Shown here one piece after another: positions 23,038 through 34,706 of a DNA stretch of 64,000 nucleotides. The DNA comes from Stropharia rugosoannulata. Lineage: Eukaryota; Basidiomycota; Agaricomycetes; Agaricales; Strophariaceae. The notes under the pieces are model-generated. The model searched no databases, was not told the DNA's origin, and saw nothing but the letters and a program-made list of their open reading frames with translations. Numbering within the stretch: position 1 is the first letter of the stretch; the number at the start of each line of letters is the position of its first letter. The stretch covers positions 502,501 through 566,500 of the forward strand of contig JANCIK010000005.1 of the NCBI GenBank assembly GCA_028532985.1. The letters run 5' to 3'. The position numbers and the translations under genes are program-made.

Positions 23038-24244
23038 GATCAAGCAGCCACCTCCCCGACTCAACTTCGAAGCTTGAAGATCATCTCAGGCTCGCAATAC
23101 AAGATGTATATCGCAAGGACATTAACCCTTCAATAGTTCTCCTGCTTGATTGTTGAGTACGGGTTCGATAACTTCTTGAACTTCAATTGCTAGTTTTCGA
23201 TCCAGGGTCCTTCTCCTTGCGGCAAGTCTACGTACCGGCAAGAACCCGTGCCTATTATTGGATAGTGGGAAATTGGAAAGCTCAAATCACCATAATATTC
23301 TTATGAAGCGGAAATGAAATCTACATAATTTGCGGCTTATGGCAAAGGTCGTACTCTACTTCCATTTGCCCCCCATGACCTGTATGCCGATGGATCTTTT
23401 GCGCTTCACGTACAGCTTCGGTTCAAGCTAGCCATTGTAGACACCACATACATTTGAGCATTGTCGTAACTATACATATGGGGCTGACGGGTACATAGGA
23501 CACACTTACCCAGAAATGGGAGTGCGGGAGAACATGAAGGTGAAACAAGCCCCAAAAACTGCGTGGCATATCCCGCGGACATTTACTCAATTCTCCTGTA
23601 CAGCTATGACACGCATCTCTCCTTTTAAACAAACAGATTCCTTTGCGGGACAACATGATAAACATGCTACATTAACAGAATCGAGCTGAGGTGAGGTGAC
23701 ATTGGACAGGAAGTTGTACCAAACAAGGACATATAAAAAAACAAGAAAAGAAATGTGACAAATAGAAAAACAAGAAACAGATGTGCAACTACAACTAGTA
23801 GATGAGGACAGACAAGAACCAAAGATCCAGCGGTGATGACAACAGTGGAAACAGAATAATTAGAAGAGAGAAAGAAAATAAGATGAAAGTACAAGCCCAG
23901 CACCGCCCCTCCCGGTGCCTAATAATTCTACCGCATCGCTCATCGCAACGACGAAAGCCCCACCACAAGGTAGGCTATGCATGCAGCCAGCAGCGCATAG
24001 ATCATATCAAGATGACATCTGCACAAGACAAAGACGGCGATGAGGAAAAAATAGAATCGAAAAGGAGTGAACGGCTTACGAACAATGGGCGCGCGCTAAC
24101 AATCAAACACACATGGACACAATCAAGTCCCAGACATGTCAACCAGCACACCAACTCCCCCCAAAGGCCATCCAACCTCACTCCCCAAACTACAGCAGCC
24201 TGGGTTTGGGTCACTCCGACTGCGCAAATCCACCCGGACGCGCA

Positions 24245-24841
24245 TCATGAAGAGTACATCCTCTTGGGGCCCTCCACTCGCCCACTATCGTCATTCAAGT
24301 CGCGGTAACGCTTGCTCCCCGCCCCGCCCCCGAGCTGGGCCCACAGCCCCTGGCCTTCCTCACGTCTCCCCGAGTCCGAAGGATAAGAAGACGCGGCCGT
24401 AGATGGGGGAGGCAATGCCGAGGCCCCCATCCCTGCCCCAAGGCCCAGGTTCACACCCGTCCCGGGGCCAGGCGCAACTCCGCTCTGGGTGAAATACACA
24501 CCAATGTCGGGCCTCTTCAGCCTCTTCTTCACGCGGTGGCCAGCATGGGGCATCGTCGGGCTCGTCGGGTTCGAGTGGACGAGGGCATCAATTGTCATTG
24601 GTGGCGGGGCGCCGAAGTCTTCACCGTCCATGCGCGGCTCAGGTTTCTTTTTATACTAAAGGGTGGTAAGCACATCCAGGTATGCACGCACACAGGGGGA
24701 GGCGGCGGGGAGGTAGGGAGAGACGGGATACTTACAGTTTCGAGTTCGGGCTTTCCCCGCCAACGCTGGATCGCCTCGCAAAACCTAACCGCCGCGCACT
24801 CGACGGGCTGCGCTGGGTACTGCCACGCCACATCTTCCATG
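24245..24841 (-). pseudogene. Truncated 3' copy of the gene at 30196-33112
   Basis: It contains the equivalent of exon 3 from its internal Met (24841-24737, cut at its 5' side), the 80-nt intron (24656-24735) and the whole last exon (24655-24245, 411 nt, the same length as in the complete gene). The frame is intact (MEDVAWQYPAQP.., MDGEDFGAPPPMTIDALV.., ending PKRMYSS). What is missing is everything upstream: the promoter and about 650 codons. A chance Met nine nt upstream of the break extends the ORF to 24849. Its last-exon differences from the parent are few. Expression would need a new promoter. Confidence 0.8.
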
Positions 24842-25011
24842 TTGGTCATAATTCAACGATCACAGCTGATTTTTACTTTCAAATTGCTTTCAAACGATTC
24901 AAAAACGATCACGACTTCTCCTGGACTTCTCGCAACTAGGCACAAGACATTATTCGAACTCCGCGCGAGCAGAGTTTGTAAGTATATCCTGCTGTTGGCG
25001 CAGGGGCTACC
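24842..25011. other. Junction between duplication copies
   Basis: About 170 bp between the right break of copy A and the left edge of copy B, with no counterpart that I can see at 30792 onward. It is the breakpoint scar or a small filler; no ORF. Confidence 0.5.
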
Positions 25012-25050
25012 GAAACAAACATAAGGCAAACAATAGCTTTCTACAAAAGC

Positions 25051-25350
25051 TCAAACGCGCGCAAAATCCAAGGTCAGTTCTCCGCAGCTACCTTTTATAT
25101 TAAGCAGATTGAGCAGCTTAAAATCTGACACCCTATTGCTGTAAACAATTGCCATTGCTAGGCTCACATACGCGAGGGTCGTTGGCATGCTGGCCGAAAA
25201 CGTGCGCCGGACCCAGGACCTGGTTGACGCAGTTTTCCTCCGCAACATCTCCGCCGCCCTCACAGAGTGCCATAGAAGTCCATGGAATAAATTAGAGCTT
25301 CTGATATTCGTCACAGTGTACGTGAATAACGAGACATCTGCCCCAGTCAT
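25051..25350 (-). pseudogene. Degenerate ORF, copy B
   Basis: Counterpart of 19485-19877; see there. It retains TTLAYVSLAMAIVYSN and SCGELTLDFARV. No start context that I trust. Confidence 0.3.
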
Positions 25351-26448
25351 ACAATAAAGTTTTGAGCTGTGTAGTTCTGCTAAGTTTTACTCTGTAGATG
25401 TTCATAGCTGCTGAGGCTGGGCCGAATACTTGGGCCTTAGGCTTGGGTGCAACTGCTACGCTGTCTCTCTCAACGCGGTCGCTTAGAAAGATTTGAGAAT
25501 CTTGTGCACTCTTATGCTGGATGTCCTAGGTGAGTCTCTACAGTTAGACAAGACATCGTTACGGAATATCTAAATTTGTATGTAGTGAGAGCTGGAATCG
25601 CACTCTGGTGGCGAGTCACTGATATCACTTCCCAGGCGATCAAATCGTCTGCACATAACAGCGCTAGCACGGCATCTTTGTCAGATTTTCAGAATAGAAG
25701 GTGTATAATTATCCGCGTGAACCAGTTATATGGATTTCTGTTTGAGCGAACTTAAGGCCTCCGTAGTACGATCCAAAATTCTACTGCATTCAAGTAGCTT
25801 TACAAGTCAGCTTAGTCATTGTTCGAATCTCAATTAAGCATCTGTATTTCCATTTACACTTAGGCGGAGTGGCAGGGTGAACGTTCTATGCGCCAAACTG
25901 CTGGAACTGATGAAAGCCAATCACATTTGCCAATATATATAGGACTGTTGAACTTTAAAATCCCAGAGAGTTGGCGGTCAGGCCGTGGCTGCTATCCCTA
26001 ACTCACAACACGCAGTCGTTACTATCATAACGGACCAGCATCATCTTCTGATATGTTCTTATAAGTACAACACTACTTAGTATCCCCTGATCTATATTTA
26101 CAAGAGCTCCCTCTTCACCGTCTTGTAAATATCCACTACAATCTCAGCCTAGCCATATTCTTGGTGTCCATCATAATTTGACAACCTCGTCCTCTTCGAT
26201 GGACAGCAATCCTTGATATCCGCTGTCATGATCTTCTTTATCTGCTTCTCCAATATAAATGTAGATTACGACGAAATTAACTAACTATCTGATGACGTGA
26301 TTATAGTAATGCTCAGAGCTATTCAGGGATCTATTTATCGATAGAACTGGGGCAGGGAGAAGCATGACTTGCGAGGGCGCGAGGAAAGTACAGCCTATGA
26401 CCGGCTTTGCGGCCAAATAATAATAGCGTGTTTTACAGCAGATGGTGG

Positions 26449-26455
26449 TATAAAA
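26449..26455 (+). promoter_or_regulatory. TATA box of zinc-finger gene, copy B
   Basis: TATAAAA, 76 nt upstream of the ATG at 26525, in the same local sequence as in copy A. Confidence 0.5.
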
Positions 26456-26524
26456 TGCTGGACATTTTCTGCTTCAGAGCATTCTCAAACCCACATACCT
26501 TTTTCTTCTTCTTCGACTATACCA

Positions 26525-27405
26525 ATGGATCACTCCTTCGACCAGTCTTCCTACCATTTCTCCTCACAGTCCTTACACACAGAAAATGCTCAAGAGAGTT
26601 CCAATGCCAATGGCGTGAGCTTGTCTCGCGATTCTACGGAACTATATATTGACCGCGTAACTGCTTAGGACTACGTCGCTGGCCCTCCACTTTACCAGGT
26701 GAACCAGGGAACGCCGCCGAGAAACCAAACGTTTGGGTACTACCAAGTCAGTACTCGACTTCCCTTGCACAATACATCCTCATAATAGTGCCACATTTTA
26801 AAGTACCCACCAAACGGGCATCCAGTGTACCACTATCAGCCGTATGGCCCAAGCCAGTACCAGACGCAGCAGGGCGTCAACCAGCAAGGCGTTAACCCGG
26901 CATTATTGTCGGGTGCAAATCATAATGGCGCCGCTGCCTATTCCACCAATGTCCCACTTTTCTATCCGCCCCCGGGCACACAGAACGCGTTCGCTGCCCA
27001 TCACCCAGCGCCCAACGGCGCTGCAGTTCAGTACGGAGCTTTTGGCACGGGCCAACACGCGTCGTCGCCGCCCTCAGCTGCTGTGAGGCAGGGGCACAGC
27101 GAGCAGAGCAGCCCGAGCCCGGGTCCAGAGGCCCATCAAAGGAGGGCAGCAAGCTTTGTCTGTACCTTTCCTAATTGTACAAAGGCGTTCACTACCAAGT
27201 ACCGCCTCGGGAGTAAGTTTTCGGCTCTGGTCCCCAGTTAAATTTGTTGATTGATTGTCGCCGACCAGCTCATATTAACAATTTCCACACTGATCCCGCA
27301 AACCAGGAGCGGTACTGGTGTAAGAGGTGTAGCTATACCACAACATATGCGTCGGACCTGACGCGTCACCAAAGGACATGTCCTCCTGCTGAAAGCGGTG
27401 CTTAG
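26525..27405 (+). CDS. C2H2-type zinc-finger protein (family member 3, copy B)
   Basis: Four exons: 26525-26614, 26669-26746, 26804-27212 and 27269-27405, total 714 nt, 237 residues. The start is MDHSFDQSSYHFSSQ. It keeps the exon lengths of copy A except for one extra codon in exon 3. Finger 1 is FVCTFPNCTKAFTTKYRLG plus THINNFHTD: an Asn replaces the Arg before the second His but both ligands remain. Finger 2 is YWCKRCSYTTTYASDLTRHQ followed by RTC. The C-terminus differs from copy A (PPAESGA). The divergence is concentrated in the finger-2 exon and exon 1, which may alter DNA specificity. Confidence 0.85.
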
Positions 27406-28204
27406 GCCGGGCTATCCTGCCACCCCGCCGCTCTGTGACTCAAAAATCTACAGACCGCAAATGGCCTGGACCATTGGGATATACCCCTTAAGTTTGGCTC
27501 GTAGACTTTTAACCAGTTCTGAAAGATATTAAGTGTTCACCTCTAGATATACTTATCATTTCATTTAGATTATCGCTCATTTGAGCGTTCATTGTGATTA
27601 AAAAGTAGTTCGCACCTCCGGGGGCAGTGATACCCAGTTTTAATTACATCACCCCCGCTCATAGACTGCATCATGACTTCATGACTGCGTAACCCCAACT
27701 CATATCTATCTCCATATAAAGTACAGTTTATACCTTTACCTACGTTCTGTTTCATAACAGGTTCAAAATAAGTTCATAACAATGTCTGAATCGTATCATA
27801 TACCACCGACCTTCATGTCCAGTTGATATTAGTATCATTATGATAGCCCCAAGGCTCCATGCCTGGGTGATATTTCTTGCACGGTACACCGTCGCAATAG
27901 CTACTATTGAGCCCTTCTCTCAATCCCAACAAGCTCTAGGAGATAGTACCATGCGGGACAAGGACGAACAACGCGATGCGCGCAAGGCAAGCGGAGGTGA
28001 TCAAGCATCACCTCCAACGACTTGACTTCGAAGCTTAAAAGATCATCTCGGACTAGAGACCCGGAGATGCATACCACCAGGACAATAGCAATGGCTGTCT
28101 TGAATAGTTATCCTGCTTGATTCTTACACCGCCCGTCTCATTAATGATCTGTGCATTTGGCAAGTCCTTCCATACCTACAACCGCTATTATGGGCCGTGG
28201 GCTT

Positions 28205-29165
28205 AACACGGTTAATAGGGAGTGTTCGGGAATGTTCGGGGATACGACTGGGTAGATGGCAAGTCCGGAGATATGCTTTTGTTCGCAGATCCACAAATAC
28301 CTAAATAAGGCGATACTTCTGTCAGAGTTACAATCCAAAGTTAATCGCGTGGGCAGTGCGCAGGTCAATTCTATCGGGAAACCCCGTTTCTCGGAGAAAA
28401 CCCAGTTCCACCAAGAAACCCTTGCCAGAATGCCGGACACTGCCGAGACACGGCATCCACCGATATTTGTTGAGGTATCGTCCATCCACGCTTTTGCTCA
28501 ATAAAACTGACAGTTTAGACACTATTTTTACGTGTCTTTATGCCCACCATACAAAGATCTAGTTGTTGATTAACGGACAATGCAAAAACTGTAGAGTACA
28601 TAATCCATCAACATGGGTAATAATTTATAAATAGTGTTGAAAATTAAACTTGGATTGACTCGGTTTAGTGCGCGCCAGTACCATAGTCAAACTATATACA
28701 TCAAGTGCTTCTATTCTCAAGTATCCTCTCAGTAGTTTTAAGCTTAGAGATACGCCTAGTGTGTAACGCACTCAGAAGTATACATCATATACATGTTGAT
28801 GTCACGGTAGTAAAAATATAGAATTGGTTTCAGGGGGACACCAACTCATCGCGGAAAAGATGTGGATGTTGTGTGGCATAATTATTTGCCAATCTCGCAA
28901 TAAATTTGCATTCCTACCAAGGGGTATGCGTACATGGCGTGTTCTCTTGCTCAGGAGAAGGACCCTGGAGAACAAATGCCGCTGACCGACGTCTGTTCCG
29001 TGCAGTGCCATGAAAGTCATATGATCGTGAAAAGGACCCCGAAAATCCTTACATGTCACGGTTTCCCGGGAACCCAGGGTTTCTCGGAGAAACTGGGTTT
29101 CGCAATAGAATTATAGAATTATAGAATTGTCCCAAATACATGGGCCTCACTGTCAGCTATTATAA
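28205..29165. mobile_element. Copy-B-specific insertion with internal inverted repeat
   Basis: Copy A has only about 120 bp where copy B has more than 1 kb. Inside lies an imperfect inverted repeat of about 55 bp: CAATTCTATCGGGAAACC at 28366, and the reverse complement at 29129 reads CAATTCTAT(AATTCTAT)x2 TGCGAAACC, each followed by CAGTTTCTC-like sequence. No transposase ORF is present. I see no clean target duplication at the repeat ends, so the exact borders are uncertain. A degenerate MITE is the most economical reading. Confidence 0.45.
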
Positions 29166-30195
29166 ACTCACTTATAGTGGGAAAATGAAAAACCATAAAT
29201 CACCATCATATGAAGTTCAAATGAAATCTACCTTGCTCCCCACAGTAGTAGATGTCGCACGAGATCTTCCAGAGAAGGTGGCGGCGTCCACTTCTTCCCA
29301 TTTCTTCCTCACGATCTATATAGGATCATTTGGGCTTCATATACACCTTTTCAAGCTAGCCATTGTGAGCAAGATATATATATCTGGACATGTTCCAACT
29401 ATCCGTATGGCGATGATGGCGACACAGTACGCATTTACCCAGAGATGGGAGTTTGGGAAAACAAGTCAGAGGTGAAACAGGCCCCATGAGAATGGCACCC
29501 GGAGCATTCCGTAAACCAACTTCATTTCCTCAACTCTACCGCACAGCTGTGGCACGCATATCCCCTTTTGAACGGGCAAGCTCCTTCGCGGGACTACATA
29601 ATAAACATGTTACATGAACAAAGCTGAGTTGAGCTGAGGTGACATTGGACAGGGAGTTGTACCAAAAAAGGACATATAAAAAAACAAGAAAAGAAATGTG
29701 ACAAATAGAAAAACAAGAAACAGATGTGCAACTACAACTAGTAGATGAGGACAGACAAGAACCAAAGATCCAGCGGTGATGACAACAGTGGCAACAGAAT
29801 AATTAGAAGAGAGAAAGAAAATAAGATGAAAGTACAAGCCCAGCACCGCCCCTCCCGGTGCCTAATAATTCTACCGCATCGCTCATCGCAACGACGAAAG
29901 CCCCACCACAAGGTAGGCTATGCATGCAGCCAGCGGCGCATAGATCATATCAAGATGACATCTACACAAGACAAAGACGGCGATGAGGAAAAAATAGAAT
30001 CGAAAAGAAGTGAACGGCTTACGAACAATGGGCGCGCGTTAACAATCAAACACACATGGACACAATCAAGTCCCAGACACGTCAACCAGCACACCAACTC
30101 CCCCCACCCCCCCAAAAGCCATCCAACCTCACTCCCCAAACTACAGCAGCCTAGGTTTGGGTCACTCCGACTGCGCAAATCCACCCGGACGCGCA

Positions 30196-33112
30196 TCATG
30201 AAGAGTACATCCTCTTGGGGCCCTCCACTCGCCCACCATCATCATTCGAGTCGCGGTAACGCTTGCTCCCCGCCCCGCCCCCGAGCTGGGCCCACAGCCC
30301 CTGGCCTTCCTCACGTCTCCCCGAGCCCGAAGGATAAGAAGACGCGGCCGTAGGTGGGGGAGGCAATGCCGAGGCCCCCATCGCTGCCCCGAGGCCCAGG
30401 TTCACACCCGTCCCGGGGCCAGGCGCAACTCCGCTCTGGGTGAAATACACACCAATGTCGGGCCTCTTCAGCCTCTTCTTCACGCGGTGGCCAGCATGGG
30501 ACATCGTCGGGCTCGTCGGGTTCGAGTGGACGAGGGCATCAATTGTCATTGGTGGCGGGGCGCCGAAGTCTTCACCGTCCATGCGCGGCTCAGGTTTCTT
30601 TTTATACTAAAGGGTGGTAAGCACATCCAGGTATGCACGCACACAGGGGGAGGCGGCGGGGAGGCAGGGAGAGACGGGATACTTACAGTTTCGAGTTCGG
30701 GCTTTCCCCGCCAACGCTGGATCGCCTCACAAAACCTAACAGCTGCACGCTCGACGGGCTCCGCTGGGTACTGCCACGCCACATCTTCCATGTGTGTTGC
30801 GCAGTCGGGAGTTGATGCTGGAATGTCGTAGAACTATACAATAAATGACCCGGGAAATAAAATAAAGTTATGAGGACTGCTGTGCATCAGAAAAAGGAGC
30901 AAAAATAACTCACCCTCTTCAAGCGTTCGAGCATTTCCGTCTCATACTCTTCTTCAGCTCTAGTCTTCGGCCCCACAAAAGAGTCGCGGAGATGGGGGAA
31001 CAGAATTTTTACTGCCTCTACAAGGGTAGGTAGCTCGTCCGGGTCAAGCGCCGAGAATTCGTCAACGTCCATGTCCTCATCAATACCAAACACGCTCTCC
31101 CCTAGCTCCCGGTCTACTCGCGCGTTTTCATTTATCCCGAATCCGACGAGCATCAGGCACTGAACAGCCTGGAGTCCCGTCCATCCCGCGCTCAGGTAGC
31201 CTTCAAGGACCGCCCGTGTAAGCAGACCAGAGAGCAACAGGTACCATTCGGCCGTAGGACGGAGAGCATACTCGTACATCCGTCGCCTCGCTGACTGTGA
31301 GCTGCTCATACCCCCGCGCGAAGTCGTCGGGGATGACGGGACCGCCATCGGCGAGCTCCCGTTCCCGCCTTGCCATTCGCGCCGCGGAGTGGCTCGCATC
31401 GACGGGCCATATGAAGAAGTCGACTGGCCAGAGGTTCCTTGTCCCCCAGGGGCATTCCTTTCGGGCTCCCCCTCCCTCCCGTCATCGCTCGCACCGGCGT
31501 CTTCTTCACCACGCGCCTCGCGTCCAAGTTCAGCGGCAACAAGAGCAGACAACCGAATAAACCTTGGTACGAGCTTGCTCAACTTCGTGTTCCCAGCACC
31601 CGCTGCAACGTTTGCGTCCGCTTCTGGGCTGTCGCCATCGCGCACCTTTCTCCGTAGTGCGCTGCCACGAACTCCGGGGCGGAGGAGGCCAGAGCCGATA
31701 CCGCTTCCTTCCTGCCACCCCGTGATGCCACCACCTCCAGGTCCCACTCCGCCAGGCATTGCCTTATAAGTGTTTGTCGAGGTGCTTCCCTTATCCGGGC
31801 CGCCGAAAGAGCCGGCACGGGCGCGTGAGTTGCTCGTCCCAGTCTGACGCTGTGGGGACTTGGCTTCGACACAAATTTCGCAGCCGGTATGCAAGTGCCG
31901 GGGACAGCGGAACCCAGGTGGGGAATTTGCCGTGTCTGGGTCGGCACCTACGGCGTACAGTTTGCGTGTGCGTTCGCTGGGCCGAGGCCGGGAGCCTTTG
32001 GGGGAGGATGGGGGAGTATAGGTAAGTTGTTGTTGCACGGGGTACTGCATATGCATGTAGTTGCTTCCTGATTGGGTATACTGATTTGTCGCATAAGAAT
32101 AGGCTGCGTACTGCTGGGCCTGGAGAGCTAACGAGCCACCTGAGTGTATAGATTGATGGACGGTCGGATCTGTCGCAAAGGCGCCTGACACGGGCGCTAG
32201 CGTCGAGACAGAATCAGGCAAGTCGATGACCGAGGGTAGGGGGAATGACTGATCCGATGGGGTGGCGATCTTAGCGTTCGGAGCGTGAGTATGTCGATAT
32301 GGGGGAGGGGGAGCTTGCCGCGCGAATAGATCGTTGATAATCGTGCCGAGAGCAAGCCTGAGTCGCACACCGTTCGGCAAGCGGTGGGGGTGAGAGAGGT
32401 GTGTCGCATTGTTTTTAGGCGACGTAGGCGGTGTCAAAACTTCTTCGTTAATGGGATGGACCGGAGGTGGTCTATCGAGCATGGAAGTGACAACCTTTTC
32501 GAGCCCTTCCGCGCGCACTCGGAGACTGCGCGCAAGGGCGAGATCCTGGTGCGTTATACGATCGTCTTCATCATCAGCGTCTGGCTGGTGCGGATCCTTG
32601 ACCCGAGCCCGGAGAGCCAAGATATCTTCGCCTTCGCTGCCTTGTTCGTCCTCTTCTTCATATGATTCTGGGCGCTTCCGATAGACGTAGTTTGGGGAAC
32701 TGGGACCACCAGTACGATCTGTCATTCCAAGCTCTGCCCGTGCCTGCGCGAATCGTGTCCGGCCTGCGTCGATCTGTGGGCGGGGTGCTGAATAAATGGT
32801 GCTATCTCACTCACCGTGAACCCAGAGCATATGGTCAATGATCAGCGTGCGCGTACTCTTCTCCCGAGGCGGGATCGAGTGGAGATGGTGGGCATGCTTG
32901 TGCGCAGGCGCGCGGAACGAGGACTGCGGGAGACTCGAGCTCGGGCCACTGGGCGCATTGATGTAGGCCGGCGCGGGGGTTGTTGATGTGCTTGCGATGT
33001 TGCTGGAGTCTGGGAGGTAGGCGGGGTGCCTGTAGAGCGAAGCGTAGCCGATGTTCTGCTGCTGAACATAGGGCTGCTGGGCAGACATGGTAGCTGGATG
33101 AAGAGCCTGCAT
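30196..33112 (-). CDS. Conserved agaricomycete protein of unknown function
   Basis: Four exons: 33112-32815, 32763-30914, 30833-30687 and 30606-30196, with introns of 51, 80 and 80 nt. The total is 2706 nt, 901 residues, with every junction in phase; Met at 33088 is an alternative start. N-terminal conserved block: HLHSIPPREKSTRTLIIDHM joined to LWVHGRTRFAQARAELGMTD, then RTGGPSSPNYVYRKRPESYE and ALARSLRVRAEGLEKVVTSM. A second block, NGVRLRLALGTIINDLFARQ, follows. The centre is Pro/Ser/Gly-rich with a Cys/His patch (CPRHLHTGCEIC). A helical C-terminal region (EYALRPTAEWYLLLSGLLTR, AVQCLMLVGFGI, VEAVKILFPHLRDSFVGP) precedes the part duplicated at 24245-24841. Long low-complexity stretches suggest a nuclear or regulatory protein, but I do not recognise a named domain. 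Confidence 0.8.
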
Positions 33113-34706
33113 GTGGGGAAGGCTTGTGACTAATTTGTAACGGCTGATCGACCACCCGACTTTTTCCTAAGTGTCGTGGGAAGTTGAACAGTTAGCTAAG
33201 TCCCGTCCATCCAATCAGCGGCCTTCAATATTATGTTACCTTTCGACAGTCGTGGAAGAAAGCCATCGGCCACAGACCGTACGACGCTGATTCGTCCATA
33301 ACCCATCGGCCACATCCAGACGATGACCGTTAATCCATCTTAAGAGACCCTGGGTAGGCCTGGCGCGGAAGGCACATTACATACCCGAGTCTGGGGTAGC
33401 ATTCTTAACGCGCCCGCCCCGCTGATGGTCGGTTGCAGCGTACACGCTGCGGGCACGTGGAATAGCGGTGATAGACGAGGCAACCGGGCAGGGACGACGA
33501 CATCCGCACTAAAAGTACGTTTATCAGTGCACAGAAAACTCCAAATCTAATGGCGCACCTATTGAATAAACGTTCCAAACCGCAATATTAGCTTCGTCCC
33601 CTGCTCAAAAGTGATCTCTGTTGGTCACGTTCCACCTCACTGGACCTGCAGTGACGGTTCCCACTTCACGATCAATCCTTTGCAGAAGACAGCATCACGA
33701 TCTGCTTACCTTGGGTTTGATCCATTCATGACTGTCAGGATTATAACATGCTAAACGTAGTCTTGACAGCGCCTGGGCACGAGAGTATGGTTTGTAAGTC
33801 ATGGGAAAACACCAGAACCCATTCGGGGCGCGAGGTACACCCTACATATCCGCTTCATGCCCTTCTTCCTTGTCCGTGTTAGATTACGAGCTCATTCCGG
33901 CCCTTTTCGACCTACTTCCTACTACTACCAGCAGCGTTTGCGTAAAGCGACGTCACTTGACTTGTGTCCGGGCCGTCAATAAGTACTGTCAAGACGGACG
34001 CATCAATGATATGGTAAACATACCCTTGACCCGCAGATTCAGAGGTGGGAGCATAAAATAGCGCATCGCGCAGCCTTGGACGCGCCCTGCTTTATAGTTG
34101 ATCCCAAGACCATGTCCACATCGTGCCTGTATCATAAAAGTATTTTCGGCGTTCCGTGGGCCGTGCAGCGGAGCATATAGTCGAGTCTGGGGAATTTTTA
34201 AGTGGATTGATTTCCCCCACTATCGCGGGTGTTCTGGGTGTTATCAGCCCGTTTCGGGTGAGTGGGACCGTGCTTGGGTGAAATGATGGTGATGGGGGGA
34301 AGAAAGAGAAAGAGCAACGGCCGAGCTCCTTAAATACGAAAAATAGTGCATATATGCGCAATTAATTACTCGCTCCCCGCGGCAACTTCCGCTCGTTCTT
34401 AGCGCCAGCGCCTAAGTTTGCTCTACTCACCGACAGCCATTACATATCATTTAAAGGGACAAAATCACCAAGTATGTAAAAACCTGTGCAGCTAATAATA
34501 TCATCAAAGCTAAGCCTCATGCCTACTTCACAGTCCCAAAAACGCAGTCAATGAGTCCGTCCGTGGAACCTTTTCTCATGAACAAAACACTACGGACGAA
34601 CTCATCTTATCCGCCAGAACTACTAGGACCACCTATAGTCCTGCCAATGAACCATCGCTCTACATCCGAAGTAGAACCCGCCACCATTCTCGTATTAATT
34701 ACACAA
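33113..34706. other. Intergenic, no supported gene
   Basis: Short ORFs at 33801-34061 (plus) and 34092-34361 (minus) lack family features. 33113-33400 is the promoter side of the large minus-strand gene; 34500-34706 is the 3' flank of the SDR gene. Confidence 0.4.

Larger units (their letters stand above)
19454..24841 (+). repeat. Tandem segmental duplication, copy A
   Basis: This block is repeated in the same orientation and order at about 25012-30791. The left edges align at TTCAAACGCGCGCAAAATCC/CTCAAACGCGCGCAAAATCC (about 19480 and 25050) and a little outside. The right edges part just after CATCTTCCATG (24841 versus 30791). Within it the copies share a degenerate ORF, a promoter with TATAAAA, a zinc-finger gene, an intergenic segment and the 3' end of the large gene at 30196-33112. 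Copy A stops inside an exon of that gene, whereas copy B continues into the complete gene. So the arrangement fits one tandem duplication with a breakpoint in that gene. Similarity is uneven along its length. Confidence 0.85.
25012..30791 (+). repeat. Tandem segmental duplication, copy B
   Basis: Direct repeat of 19454-24841. It lacks the MITE of copy A and has its own extra segment at about 28205-29165. The stretch 29640-30791 is very similar to 23690-24841 even in non-coding sequence, and 26740-27240 matches 21100-21600 almost base for base, while 25100-26600 and 27250-28100 differ visibly from copy A. Confidence 0.85.

Noticed and set aside
23667..23903. 78-codon hydrophobic minus-strand ORF, repeated at 29610-29846
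   Set aside because: It is preserved only because the whole block is nearly identical. It lies just downstream of the large gene and its truncated copy and is probably 3' flank; composition is T-rich low complexity.
28120..28145. CTTACACCGCCCGTC resembles the conserved 3' end of small-subunit rRNA
   Set aside because: Only about 15 bases match; the flanks have no rRNA similarity. Chance.
31389..32025. Plus-strand ORFs of 87-126 codons
   Set aside because: Antisense shadows of the GC-rich exon 2 of the large minus-strand gene.
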